From: Pseudonocardiaceae bacterium
GTDB taxonomy: Bacteria; Actinomycetota; Actinomycetes; Mycobacteriales; Pseudonocardiaceae
NCBI GenBank assembly: GCA_009379845.1
Contig: WHSZ01000056.1
Location: 1-40,158, forward strand
DNA length: 40,158 nt
Reading direction: 5' to 3'
Shown here: piece by piece, positions 17,121 through 25,607 of the stretch
Layout of the letters: each line of letters begins with the position of its first letter
How positions within the stretch are numbered: the stretch's first letter is position 1
The notes under the pieces: generated by a model
Database searches by the model: none
What the model was told of the DNA's origin: nothing
What the model saw: only the letters and a program-made list of their open reading frames with translations
Translations under genes and position numbers: made by a program

Positions 17121-17463
17121 GGTGCCCCTTCTGTCTCGTCCGTACCGCGATCCGGAAACGCTAACCGGTCACCTGGCGCAGCGGGCAGACCGCTATGCGC
17201 CGGTGGCGCCGTTTGACGGCCGATGCCTGGGTCGGCGCGATTCCGGAAATCAGTTACGCTCCGCGCCCGGACATCACTCGGACGAAGCGAGGCTCGCCGT
17301 TGGCCGCACCGTTATCCACAGAGAGTAGAGCGCCCACTCCGACGAGTGCGCGGGGCGGACAACCAGCTGAAATATGACTACTCTTTTGGCCTGTCGGGGG
17401 CTGGTGCCGTCCCAGGACAGGATACCGAGAGCGAGTAAAGACCGTGGAGTTCGTGCCCCGACC
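17121..17463. other. divergent regulatory region between MarR and flavohemoglobin genes
   Basis: 343 bp with no convincing gene. It holds a perfect DnaA-box nonamer TTATCCACA at 17312-17320, a twice-occurring GCGAT(T)CCGGAAA motif (17147-17158, 17237-17249), and an interrupted inverted repeat at 17390-17421 (CCTGTC with inner CTGG, then CCAG-GACAGG) about 45 bp before the flavohemoglobin start. The last could be an operator or a leader hairpin. Confidence 0.5.
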
Positions 17464-18639
17464 ATGACATCCGCCGATGCCGTGACCCCGTTCGCGCAGC
17501 AAACCGCACACCGCGAGGCGCCGCCCGCTGTGGTCGCCATGGTGCGCACGATTCGAGAGTCGTGGGCGCAGGTCGAGCCACAGACCGAGGACGTCGCGCG
17601 GTTCTTCTACGGGATGCTGTTCAGCCTCGCGCCCGAGGCGCGCGAGCTGTTCCCGGCCAACATGCAGGTGCAACGCAGCCGGCTGATGCGGGCGATCGTG
17701 CACGTCGTGCACATGGTGGACCGGCCGGACGACCTGGTGCCGTTCCTGCACCAGCTCGGCAGGGATCACCGCAAGTTCGGCGTGGTATCCCGGCACTACG
17801 AGGCGGTCGGCACCTCGCTGCTTGCCGCGCTGAAGGCGCATCTCGGGGACAGCTGGACGCCGGCCGTCGAGCGTGCCTGGGCCGAGGCGTACACGATCAT
17901 GGCGCGCACCATGCAGGAGGCGGCCGCGGCCGACGACGGGCCGGCATGGTGGCCGGCGACCGTGATCGAGCATCACCGGCTGACCTGGGACCTGGCGATC
18001 GTGCGGGTGCAGCCGGATTACCCGGTGCCGTACCACCCCGGCCAGTACATCAGCGTCGAAGTGCCACAGCGCCCGCGGTTCTGGCGGTACCTCTCGCCGG
18101 CCAACGCGCCTCGCGAGGACGGCGCGATCGAGTTCCACGTGCGCGCGGTGGACGGCGGCTGGGTCAGCAGGGCGATCGTGAGCCATGCGCAGCAGGGCGA
18201 CGAGTGGCGGCTCGGTTCCCCGCTCGGCCGGCTGTCCGTGGACCGCACCGCCGGCCAGGACGTGCTGATGGTCGCGGGTGGTACCGGCGTGGCGCCGTTG
18301 CGCGCGATCCTGGACGACTGGGCACGGTGGGGGCAGAACCCGCGGGTGCACCTGTTCTACGGCGGGCGGGTCCGCGACGACCTTTACGACCTCGACGAGC
18401 TGCGCCAGCTCGCGTCCACCAACCCGTGGCTGACCGTGGTGCCCGTTGTGGAGCAGGACGACATGGGCGGCGCGGAGCACGGCACGCTCGCCGACGTGGT
18501 AACCCGGTACGGCGCGTGGGCGGAGCGCAGCGTGCTGGTCTGCGGCTCCCCGTCGATGATCCGCGCCACGGTGTCCAAGATGCTGGTGGCCGGCACGCCG
18601 CTGGACCGCATCTACTACGACCCGTTCACCCTCGACTGA
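17464..18639 (+). CDS. flavohemoglobin-type globin-FAD/NAD(P)H reductase fusion
   Basis: 391 residues from the ATG at 17464. The globin domain spans about 20-150 with Tyr49 at the B10 position (RFFYGMLF), Gln68 or Gln70 at E7, and proximal His102 (GRDHRKFG). A ferredoxin-reductase-like FAD domain follows (PYHPGQYISVEVP, RYLSPANAP), then the NAD(P)H domain with AGGTGVAPLRAIL and VCGSPSMI. This layout is that of nitric-oxide dioxygenases, which turn NO and O2 into nitrate. The FAD motif RYLSPAN differs from the classic RxYSL, which places it in an actinobacterial subgroup whose NO activity is not certain. It is divergent from a MarR regulator and converges on hspR. Confidence 0.88.
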   Translation: MTSADAVTPFAQQTAHREAPPAVVAMVRTIRESWAQVEPQTEDVARFFYGMLFSLAPEARELFPANMQVQRSRLMRAIVHVVHMVDRPDDLVPFLHQLGRDHRKFGVVSRHYEAVGTSLLAALKAHLGDSWTPAVERAWAEAYTIMARTMQEAAAADDGPAWWPATVIEHHRLTWDLAIVRVQPDYPVPYHPGQYISVEVPQRPRFWRYLSPANAPREDGAIEFHVRAVDGGWVSRAIVSHAQQGDEWRLGSPLGRLSVDRTAGQDVLMVAGGTGVAPLRAILDDWARWGQNPRVHLFYGGRVRDDLYDLDELRQLASTNPWLTVVPVVEQDDMGGAEHGTLADVVTRYGAWAERSVLVCGSPSMIRATVSKMLVAGTPLDRIYYDPFTLD

Positions 18640-18655
18640 CGCCCGCCCGCTTTTG

Positions 18656-18675
18656 CCGTGAAGGCCACCTTACGG
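18656..18675. terminator. hairpin between flavohemoglobin and hspR genes
   Basis: CCGTGAAGG, CCA loop, CCTTACGG form a stem with one bulge, 17 bp past the flavohemoglobin stop and facing the hspR end. It is a plausible two-way terminator. The string GTGAAGGCCACCTTAC looks like a short intergenic repeat unit, and the rest of the gap carries further related strings (GCCCGAACGTGCCGTTCG). Confidence 0.45.
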
Positions 18676-18788
18676 GCACTAGACGCCCCGAATGTGCCCT
18701 TCGGTCCGTGGGCCACACAGCTTGCCCGTTCGGGCCACCCCATTGCCCGAACGTGCCGTTCGTTACGCCGGGTTGCGCCGCGCGCCCG

Positions 18789-19235
18789 CTAGCGGCGGCG
18801 GTGCGGGGGCTTCCACACCACCAGCGCGGTTTCCCTGCGGGCCGGCACCAGGTCGCGGCGATACGACGCGTGCACGGCGGCGGCTGCCTGCTCGGCGGCC
18901 GCGTACGCGGTGGCCAGCTCCTCGGTCAGTTCGGCCACCCGGGAGCGCAGCGCGTCGACCTCGTTCTCCAACTCGATGATGCGCTTGACGCCCGCGAGGT
19001 TCACGCCGGCCTCCTGGGACAGCCGCTGCACCTCACGCAGCTGTGCGATATCGCGCATCGAGTACCGGCGACCGCCGCCCGCGGTACGCCCCGGCGAGAC
19101 CAGCCCGAGCCGGTCATAGCTCCGCAGTGTCTGCGCGTGCAGCCCGGAGAGCTCCGCGGCGACGGATATCACGAATACCGGGGTGTCCTCGTCGGCGCCG
19201 TGTGGAAACGGCACGCCACCCGATCCCAAGGTCAT
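18789..19235 (-). CDS. hspR: heat-shock repressor HspR (MerR family)
   Basis: 148 residues. The MerR-type DNA-binding domain runs from about residue 19 (VFVISVAAELSGLHAQTLRSYDRLGLVSPGRT) through RRYSMRDIAQL. A coiled-coil then follows (NEVDALRSRVAELTEELATAYAAAEQAA) and ends in a basic tail. HspR binds HAIR inverted repeats, with DnaK acting as co-repressor in Streptomyces. The start ATG at 19235 overlaps the dnaJ stop by 4 bp. As the last gene of dnaK-grpE-dnaJ-hspR it is autoregulated. The HAIR at 11.83 kb adds clpB to its regulon. Confidence 0.97.
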   Translation of the reverse strand: MTLGSGGVPFPHGADEDTPVFVISVAAELSGLHAQTLRSYDRLGLVSPGRTAGGGRRYSMRDIAQLREVQRLSQEAGVNLAGVKRIIELENEVDALRSRVAELTEELATAYAAAEQAAAAVHASYRRDLVPARRETALVVWKPPHRRR

Positions 19236-20440
19236 GATTTACCACGGCCTTCCAGCATTGCGGTGAGCTCAGGCCTCGGATCGTGTTCCGCCGTCGCCTC
19301 CGCATACTTCTCCAACGCGGACCTGCCCGAACCGTCCAAATTGGACGGAACGGCCACCTGAAGGGTGACGAGCAGGTCGCCGACCTTGCCGTCCCGCTTC
19401 TCGATCCCCTTGCCACGCACCCGAAGCACCCGGCCGGTGTTCGTGCCGGGCGTCACCCGCACGGCCACCGACGAATCCAGGGTCGGGACCCGCAGCGTGG
19501 TGCCGAGCGTGAGCTCGGGGAAGGTCACCGGCACGGTGATGGTCAGGTCGTTGCCGGACCGCCCGAACACCGGATGCGGCGATACCCGCACCCGCACGTA
19601 CAGGTCGCCGGCATGCGCCCCGCCGCGCCCCGGTTCGCCCTGCTCGGCGAGCCGGATCCGTTGATCGTCCTCGACACCGGGCGGGATCCGCACGGTCAGT
19701 GTCCGCGTCCTGGTGCTCACCCCACTACCGGAGCACTCGGCGCACGGTGTCTCCACGATCCGCCCGCTGCCCCGGCAGTCCCGGCACGGCTCGGAAAACG
19801 CGAACGCCCCCTGGCTCCGGCTGACCAGCCCGGCGCCGTTGCAGGTGGGACACGTCTTCGGCGACGTGCCGGGCTTCGCACCCGAACCGGCGCACACGTC
19901 GCACCGGGTGGGGCTGGACAGCCGCAGTGGCACCGTCGCCCCGCGCACGGACTCGGTGAACTCGATGCGGACCTCGGTCTCCACGTCGGCGCCCCGCTGC
20001 CCGCGCTGCGCGGTCGCGCCCGCGGAACCGCGGCGGCCGAACAGCCCGCCGAGGATGTCCCCGAGGCCGCCCATGCCGCCTGCTTGACCGGTACCGGCGG
20101 CGCCGCCCTGGCCGAACAGGTCGGTGAAGTCGAACCCGCCGGGGCTGCTGCCGGGCCCACCGCCGCCGGGGAACCCGAAGCCGCCGCCCCCGAACCTGCC
20201 GGAGGAGAACATCTGGCGCGCTTCGTCGTACTGCTTGCGCTTCTCCGGATCGGAGAGCACCCCGTACGCCTCGGAGACCGACTTGAACTTCTTTTCGGCG
20301 CGCTCATTGCCCGGATTGGCATCGGGATGGTTCTCCCGTGCCAGCTTCCGGTACGCCTTCTTGATCTCCGCGTCCGAGGCGTCGGAGGAGACGCCCAACT
20401 CGCGGTAGAAGTCCTTCTCGATCCAGTCCCTAGCGCTCAT
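19232..20440 (-). CDS. dnaJ: co-chaperone DnaJ
   Basis: 402 residues. J domain at about 8-75 with the HPD triad at residues 38-40 (RENHPDANPG), which stimulates DnaK ATP hydrolysis. A long Gly/Phe-rich segment follows (GGGGFGFPGGGGPGSS). The zinc domain has four CxxCxGxG repeats (CDVCAGSG, CPTCNGAG, CRDCRGSG, CAECSGSG). Two beta-rich client-binding domains follow, with IPPGVEDDQRIRLAEQGEPG. This is the type I DnaJ linked to dnaK (DnaJ1). GGAGGGGG precedes the ATG at 20440. It follows grpE by 20 bp and overlaps hspR by 4 bp. Confidence 0.98.
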   Translation of the reverse strand: MSARDWIEKDFYRELGVSSDASDAEIKKAYRKLARENHPDANPGNERAEKKFKSVSEAYGVLSDPEKRKQYDEARQMFSSGRFGGGGFGFPGGGGPGSSPGGFDFTDLFGQGGAAGTGQAGGMGGLGDILGGLFGRRGSAGATAQRGQRGADVETEVRIEFTESVRGATVPLRLSSPTRCDVCAGSGAKPGTSPKTCPTCNGAGLVSRSQGAFAFSEPCRDCRGSGRIVETPCAECSGSGVSTRTRTLTVRIPPGVEDDQRIRLAEQGEPGRGGAHAGDLYVRVRVSPHPVFGRSGNDLTITVPVTFPELTLGTTLRVPTLDSSVAVRVTPGTNTGRVLRVRGKGIEKRDGKVGDLLVTLQVAVPSNLDGSGRSALEKYAEATAEHDPRPELTAMLEGRGKS

Positions 20441-20460
20441 TGGACGCCCCCTCCCTTCCT

Positions 20461-21273
20461 CTACCGCTGATTATCGTCGGAATTTCCCGAATCGGTGCCC
20501 GGTTGCGCGGGCTCGAACCAGCCGGTGCCCTGCTCGGCGTCAGCATCGGCACCAGCACCGGCGCCGGCACCTGCCGCGGCGTCCGGCGTCGGGATCGGGC
20601 CGGTCGCATCGGTCGCCCCGACATCCTCGGCTGCCGCACCGGGCTCAGCCGGCTCGTGGTCGGTCACCGCGACCATCGCCGGGCGCAGCACCCGGTCCCC
20701 GATCCGGTAGCCGCGGCGCAGCACCGCGGTCACCGTCGGACCGGTCACCTCGGGCGAGGTGGCGTGCTGCACGGCCTCGTGCACCGACGGATCGAAGGGC
20801 TCGCCTTCCTCCCCGTACGACTCCAGCCCGGACTTCTCAAGGGTGGTGACCAGCTTGTCGGCCACCGCCTTGAACGCGCCCGTCAGGTCACCGTGCGCGT
20901 CGGCCCGCTCGATGTCGTCGAGCAGCGGGAGCAGCTCGCTCGCCACCGAGGCCTTCGCTCCGGCGATCACGCTCTCGCGATCCCGCTCGACCCGCTTGCG
21001 GTAGTTGGCGTACTCCGCCTGCACCCGCTTCACATCGGCGGTCCGCTCTTCGAGCTGCACCCGCAGCGAGTCCTGCTCGGCGCTCGTCGCGGCACCCGAC
21101 CCCTCACCTGACACTGACCCGGGTTCGCCGGGTGCGGCAACCGGTGGTTCGACGGTCTCCTCCTTGGTCTCCGCCCGTACCTGGCCCGTCTCCGGGTCGA
21201 CCCGGCGACGGTCCTTCACGACGATCGGCTCCTCGGGCTTGCTCTCTTCCCTCGGCTGCTGCTGCGGATTCAC
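20461..21273 (-). CDS. grpE: nucleotide-exchange factor GrpE
   Basis: 270 residues, a GTG start whose GTGA overlaps the dnaK stop. The long dimerisation coiled coil (QDSLRVQLEERTADVKRVQAEYANYRKRVERDRE) is followed by the helical bundle (LLPLLDDIERADAHGDLTGAFKAVADKL) and the beta domain (FDPSVHEAVQHATSPEVTGPTVTAVLRRGYRIGDRVLRPAMV). The family core is about 180 residues. The extra length is an acidic N-terminus and an Ala/Gly/Asp-rich low-complexity tail with a GAGAGAGADADAE run, disordered and probably variable between relatives. Confidence 0.97.
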   Translation of the reverse strand: MNPQQQPREESKPEEPIVVKDRRRVDPETGQVRAETKEETVEPPVAAPGEPGSVSGEGSGAATSAEQDSLRVQLEERTADVKRVQAEYANYRKRVERDRESVIAGAKASVASELLPLLDDIERADAHGDLTGAFKAVADKLVTTLEKSGLESYGEEGEPFDPSVHEAVQHATSPEVTGPTVTAVLRRGYRIGDRVLRPAMVAVTDHEPAEPGAAAEDVGATDATGPIPTPDAAAGAGAGAGADADAEQGTGWFEPAQPGTDSGNSDDNQR

Positions 21274-23150
21274 TTCTTCTCGTCCTCGTCGACGATCTCG
21301 GCGTCCACCACGTCCTCGTTGGTGCCCTGCGCACCGGTGGCACCGGCCGCGCCCTCGGCACCGGCTGCACCGGCGGCGCCCTCGGCACCTTCCGCGCCGG
21401 CGGCGGCACCGGTGTTGGCGTACAGCGCGGAGCCCATGGCCTGCGACTCGGTGGTCAGCTTCTCCATGGCCGTCTTGATCGCCTCGGTGTCGTCACCCTT
21501 CAGCGCTTCCTTGGCCTCATCGAGCGCGGTGTTCACCTTCTCCTTGGCATCGGCCGGGACCTTCTCGTCGTTGTCCTTGACGAACTTCTCCGTCTGATAG
21601 ACGAGCGATTCGGCCTGGTTGCGCACCTCGGCTTCCTCACGCCGCTTCTTGTCTTCCTCGGCGTGCGCCTCGGCGTCCTTGACCATCCGGTCGATGTCGT
21701 CCTTCGGCAGCGCGGAGCCACCGGTGATGGTCATCGACTGTTCCTTGTTGGTGCCCAGGTCCTTCGCGGTCACGTGCACGATGCCGTTCGCGTCGATGTC
21801 GAAGGTGACCTCGATCTGCGGCACGCCACGTGGCGCGGGCGGGATCTCGGTGAGGTCGAAGGTGCCGAGCTTCTTGTTGTACGCGGCGATCTCGCGCTCA
21901 CCCTGGAACACCTGGATGCCGACCGTGGTCTGCCCGTCGTCCGCGGTGGAGAAGATCTCGCTGCGCTTCGTCGGGATCGTGGTGTTGCGCTCGATGAGCT
22001 TGGTGAACACGCCGCCCTTGGTCTCGATGCCGAGCGACAGCGGCGTGACGTCCAGCAGCAGGACATCCTTGACCTCGCCCTTGAGCACGCCGGCCTGCAG
22101 CGCGGCGCCGACCGCGACGACCTCGTCCGGGTTGACGCCCTTGTTCGGCTCCTTGCCGCCGGTCAGCTCCTTGACCAGCTCGGTGACCGCCGGCATCCGG
22201 GTGGAGCCGCCGACCAGGACCACGTGGTTGATCTCGCTGACCGAGATGCCGGCGTCCTTGATCACGTTGTGGAACGGCTGCCGGGTGCGGTCGACCAGGT
22301 CGGAGGTGATCCGCTGGAATTCCGCGCGGGACAGCGTCTCGTCGAGGAACATCGGGTTCTTGTCGGCGTCCACCGTGATGTACGGCAGGTTGATGTTCGC
22401 GCTTGACGAGCTGGACAGTTCGATCTTGGCCTTCTCGGCGGCTTCCTTGATCCGCTGCAGGGCCATCTTGTCCTTGGTCAGGTCGATGCCGTTGGAGGAC
22501 TTGAACTTGTCGACCAGCCACTCCACGATCCGCTCGTCCCAGTCGTCACCACCGAGGTGGTTGTCACCGCTGGTCGCGCGCACCTCGACGACCCCCTCGC
22601 CGATCTCGAGCAGCGACACGTCGAACGTACCGCCACCGAGGTCGAAGACCAGGATGGTCCGCTCCTTCTCGCCCTTGTCCAGGCCGTAGGCAAGCGCGGC
22701 CGCGGTCGGCTCGTTGACGATCCGCAGCACGTTCAGGCCGGCGATCTGGCCGGCCTCCTTGGTGGCCTGCCGCTGCGCGTCCTCGAAGTACGCCGGCACG
22801 GTCACCACCGCGTCGGTGACCTCCTCGCCGAGGTAGGACTCCGCGTCCCGCTTGAGCTTCATCAGCACCCGCGCGCTGATCTCCTGCGCGGTGTACTTCT
22901 TGTCGTCGATCTCGGTGTTCCAGTCCGAGCCGATGTGCCGCTTGACCGACCGGATGGTGCGGTCGACGTTGGTCACCGCCTGGTTCTTCGCCGGCTGACC
23001 GGTGAGTACCTCGCCGTTCTTGGCGAAGGCGACAATGGATGGGGTGGTTCGTGCCCCCTCGGAGTTGGCGATCACCGTCGGCTCGCCACCCTCGAGCACG
23101 GAGACGACCGAGTTGGTGGTCCCCAGGTCGATACCGACCGCTCGCGCCAT
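21270..23150 (-). CDS. dnaK: molecular chaperone DnaK (Hsp70)
   Basis: 626 residues from the ATG at 23150, which has GAGGGAACC in front. The frame stays open upstream to 23237, but that part is promoter with a HAIR site. The ATPase phosphate-1 loop GIDLGTTNS begins at residue 6. The other Hsp70 signatures are IVFDLGGGTFDVSLLE-like and HVVLVGGSTRMPAV. The substrate-binding domain includes LLLDVTPLSLGIET. The C-terminal lid ends in an Ala/Gly-rich repeat (EGAEGAAGAAGAEGAAGA) and the EEVD-like acidic tail DAEIVDEDEKK typical of actinobacteria. First gene of the operon; also the likely co-repressor for HspR. Confidence 0.99.
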   Translation of the reverse strand: MARAVGIDLGTTNSVVSVLEGGEPTVIANSEGARTTPSIVAFAKNGEVLTGQPAKNQAVTNVDRTIRSVKRHIGSDWNTEIDDKKYTAQEISARVLMKLKRDAESYLGEEVTDAVVTVPAYFEDAQRQATKEAGQIAGLNVLRIVNEPTAAALAYGLDKGEKERTILVFDLGGGTFDVSLLEIGEGVVEVRATSGDNHLGGDDWDERIVEWLVDKFKSSNGIDLTKDKMALQRIKEAAEKAKIELSSSSSANINLPYITVDADKNPMFLDETLSRAEFQRITSDLVDRTRQPFHNVIKDAGISVSEINHVVLVGGSTRMPAVTELVKELTGGKEPNKGVNPDEVVAVGAALQAGVLKGEVKDVLLLDVTPLSLGIETKGGVFTKLIERNTTIPTKRSEIFSTADDGQTTVGIQVFQGEREIAAYNKKLGTFDLTEIPPAPRGVPQIEVTFDIDANGIVHVTAKDLGTNKEQSMTITGGSALPKDDIDRMVKDAEAHAEEDKKRREEAEVRNQAESLVYQTEKFVKDNDEKVPADAKEKVNTALDEAKEALKGDDTEAIKTAMEKLTTESQAMGSALYANTGAAAGAEGAEGAAGAAGAEGAAGATGAQGTNEDVVDAEIVDEDEKK

Positions 23151-23185
23151 TGGTTCCCTCCTGGATATACGATTCGTAATTCGAG

Positions 23186-23204
23186 TTGAGCGCCCTTCGC
23201 TCAG
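23186..23204. promoter_or_regulatory. HAIR operator 1 upstream of dnaK
   Basis: TTGAG, nine bases, CTCAG: a HAIR with one mismatch in the right arm, 36 bp upstream of the dnaK ATG. It would overlap the transcript start or leader, suiting repression by HspR. Confidence 0.7.
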
Positions 23205-23240
23205 GTCCTGGCCAACGATCGTATCGCAGACCGACAAGAC

Positions 23241-23259
23241 TTGAGTGACTGGTGCTCAA
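23241..23259. promoter_or_regulatory. HAIR operator 2 upstream of dnaK
   Basis: TTGAG-TGACTGGTG-CTCAA, preceded by C and so matching CTTGAGT in the left half. Its arms are perfect. It lies 55 bp from HAIR 1 (centre to centre), about five helical turns, as in known multi-HAIR dnaK promoters. Confidence 0.88.
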
Positions 23260-23315
23260 CCTTCCTGCCGGCATAACGTGTACGCTGCGCCGATAGTTCC
23301 CGCCATCCGGCGGTG

Positions 23316-24089
23316 TTAGGCATGCGCGGTGCGCACTGTCACATCGCCGCTGGACGCGTTGAGGTCCAGCAGGTAGCGGGCGCGGTCGTCGACCCGCACG
23401 TCGACGGCCTCGTCGCCGTTCCCCTCCACCTGGACCTGGTAGCGCCGGTCGGGGACGGTCAGGTCGATGTTGCCGCTGTTGGCCTCCGCCGTGACGTTCG
23501 AGGCGCGCGACATGCCGAGCGTGATGTCGCCGGAGTTCGCCCGCACGTCGAGATCCCCGCGCAGGTCCCTGCCCTGGATGTTCCCGGAGTTGGCGTGCAC
23601 GCTGGCCGGCCCGGCGATGTCGATCAGCTCGACGCCGCCCGAGTTGGCGTCCACGTTCACCGTGCCGGCGGCGCGCCGCACCTCGACCTCACCGGACGAC
23701 GCCCGCACGTCCACGTCGCCGACGTCGGTCAGCGTGACGTTCCCGGAGTCCGCGCTGCCGGTGATCGCGGTCCCGCGGGGCACCACGACGTCGTAGCTGA
23801 CCGAGCAGTTCCAGCCGCAGTCGTTCAGCACCAGCTCGTCCCCGTCGACCTGGTAGGAGTCCTCCGGCTCGCCCCACCGGTAGCTGAACTGCTGGCGCAC
23901 CCTGGTCGACTCGACGTCGCCGGCCCGGATCGTCACGTCGCCATTGTCGTTGGCGATCTGCACGCTGCGTATCGGGTCGGACACCCGACCGGAGGCTTCC
24001 GCGGTGTCCTCGTCCCACCAGCCGAACGCGATCGCTGCGCCGACGCCGATCAACACCACGCCTGCCAACGCAAGCCCCGGTCGCACCAT
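23316..24089 (-). CDS. DUF4097-type beta-repeat protein, N-terminally membrane anchored
   Basis: 257 residues. An N-terminal hydrophobic segment (PGLALAGVVLIGVGAAIAFGWW) acts as signal anchor. The rest is a right-handed beta-solenoid-like array, repeating about every 18-20 residues around SG turns (ADSGNVTL, ASSGEVEV, ANSGGVEL, ANSGNIQG, ANSGDITL, ANSGNIDL, ASSGDVTV), the DUF4097 pattern. Two cysteines (NDCGWNCSVSYDVVVPRG) precede the repeats. GGAGGA lies upstream of the ATG. The array probably sits outside the membrane. Function unknown; related proteins are often found with stress or regulatory genes. A paralogue with the same cysteine-VVVPRG landmark lies at 26.3-27.1 kb. Confidence 0.85.
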   Translation of the reverse strand: MVRPGLALAGVVLIGVGAAIAFGWWDEDTAEASGRVSDPIRSVQIANDNGDVTIRAGDVESTRVRQQFSYRWGEPEDSYQVDGDELVLNDCGWNCSVSYDVVVPRGTAITGSADSGNVTLTDVGDVDVRASSGEVEVRRAAGTVNVDANSGGVELIDIAGPASVHANSGNIQGRDLRGDLDVRANSGDITLGMSRASNVTAEANSGNIDLTVPDRRYQVQVEGNGDEAVDVRVDDRARYLLDLNASSGDVTVRTAHA

Positions 24090-24247
24090 TTCTCAGTCCG
24101 TCCTCCGCAGGTTTGTTTCCGGATTCGACGCTACGACCGGCTGCGGGCCCGAACATCCGGGAGCGCCCCGAACAACGGTCAGGGTTCCCCCGGTATCCCG
24201 GGCCAGAACCCTTGCCCGTGCCGGGCACACCCCCTCGCCGGCCGCGC

Positions 24248-25393
24248 TCAGGAGGCCTGCCGGAACAGCTGCCTCGCGATGATCAGCTTCTGGATCTCGC
24301 TGGTGCCCTCGTAGATGCGGAACAGCCGGGCGTCCCGGTAGATCCGTTCAACCACGCTGTCCCGCATGTACCCGCTGCCGCCGTGCACCTGCACCGCCCG
24401 ATCGGCCACCCGGCAGACCATCTCGCTGCAGAACAGCTTCGCGCTGGACGGCCCGAGCACGGTGTCCGTGCCGGCGTCGAAGTTCCCGGCGGTGGCCAGC
24501 ACCATGGAGCGCCCGGCGTGCAGGTCCGCGTGCGATTCCGCGAGCAATCCCTGCACCAGCTGGAACCGGCTGATCGGCGCGCCGCCCTGCTCGACGGTCG
24601 CGGCGAACCGCACCGACTCGTCAAGCGCCCGGCTGGCCAGGCCGACGCATACCGCCGCGATGTGCAGCCGTCCCCTCGTCAGTGACGCCATCGCGGCGCG
24701 GAACCCGGTGCGCTCCTGCTCGCCGATCAGCGCGCTGGCCGGCACCCGCACCTCGTCGAAGAGCACCTCGGCGGTGTGCGCGCCGTGCTGGCCCATCTTC
24801 TCGTCCGGCGGCCCGACGGTCAGCCCCGGCAACCCGGCCTCCACCAGGAACACCGAGATGCCCTCCCGCGGGTCCTCGGTGTCCTCGGTGCGCGCGAACA
24901 CCACGAACACGTCGGCCGAGGGCGCGTTGGTGATGAACCGCTTCCCGCCGGAGATCACGTACTCCCCGCCGTCCCGGACCGCACGGGTACGCACCCTGCT
25001 CGGATCCGACCCCGCGCCGTCCTCGGTGAGCGCGAAGGACGCGACCGCCTGCCCGGCAGCCAGCGCCGGCAGCCAGCGCTTCTGCTGATCCGGCGTACCG
25101 AAGTTGACCAGCGCCTGGCCCGCGATGCCGTTGTTCGTACCCATCATCGAGCGGAACGCGGGGGCGGTGTGGCCGAGCTCGAACGCGAGCCGCACGTCCT
25201 GGCTCATGGACAGCCCGAGCCCGCCGTACTCCTCGGGCAGCGCCCAGCCGAACAGGCCCATCTCGGCGGCCATCTCCCGCAGCCGCTGGGGTATCGCGTT
25301 CGTCTGCTCGATCTCGTCTTCGCGCGGCATCACCTCGTCCCGTACGAACTCGCGCACGGTCCGAACGATGTCGGCGAACACGTCAGCGTCCAT
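24248..25393 (-). CDS. acyl-CoA dehydrogenase
   Basis: 381 residues, FAD enzyme that introduces the alpha-beta double bond into acyl-CoA. Helical N-domain, then the flavin motif FALTEDGAGSDPSRVRTRA near residue 120, KRFITNAP, the middle beta domain, and the C-terminal helical domain. The C-terminus has VQVHGGSGYMRDSVVERIYRDARLFRIYEGTSEIQ. The catalytic Glu is Glu362 in YEGTSEIQ, the position of MCAD/SCAD-type enzymes. AGGGAGA precedes the ATG at 25393. Chain length specificity is not clear. No other fatty-acid genes flank it; it stands alone, divergent from the PEBP gene. Confidence 0.94.
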   Translation of the reverse strand: MDADVFADIVRTVREFVRDEVMPREDEIEQTNAIPQRLREMAAEMGLFGWALPEEYGGLGLSMSQDVRLAFELGHTAPAFRSMMGTNNGIAGQALVNFGTPDQQKRWLPALAAGQAVASFALTEDGAGSDPSRVRTRAVRDGGEYVISGGKRFITNAPSADVFVVFARTEDTEDPREGISVFLVEAGLPGLTVGPPDEKMGQHGAHTAEVLFDEVRVPASALIGEQERTGFRAAMASLTRGRLHIAAVCVGLASRALDESVRFAATVEQGGAPISRFQLVQGLLAESHADLHAGRSMVLATAGNFDAGTDTVLGPSSAKLFCSEMVCRVADRAVQVHGGSGYMRDSVVERIYRDARLFRIYEGTSEIQKLIIARQLFRQAS

Positions 25394-25607
25394 CTGGCTC
25401 TCCCTACTTTCCCGCGATACTTGCCCGCGGTCGGCGGCTGTCTCGGTATCCCTCGACTCATGGGTAACGGTCCACCCGGCGGGCCAGCAACTGCCTGTGG
25501 CGAGAATGAATGTTGGTCAGCCGCGACGCGTCCGGACCGCCGCCGATCGGCTGTAGCGCACGGCTACTAACCTCGGCCGCACAGTCGAAGACGATCAGGA
25601 GGAGCGA

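Noticed and set aside
17312..17320. replication origin
   Set aside because: A single DnaA box without a cluster, an A/T-rich element or the dnaA/dnaN/gyr genes is not an origin.
23151..23237. 29-residue extension of DnaK
   Set aside because: This stretch is the promoter region with a HAIR operator, and the ATG at 23150 has a clear GAGGG ribosome binding site.
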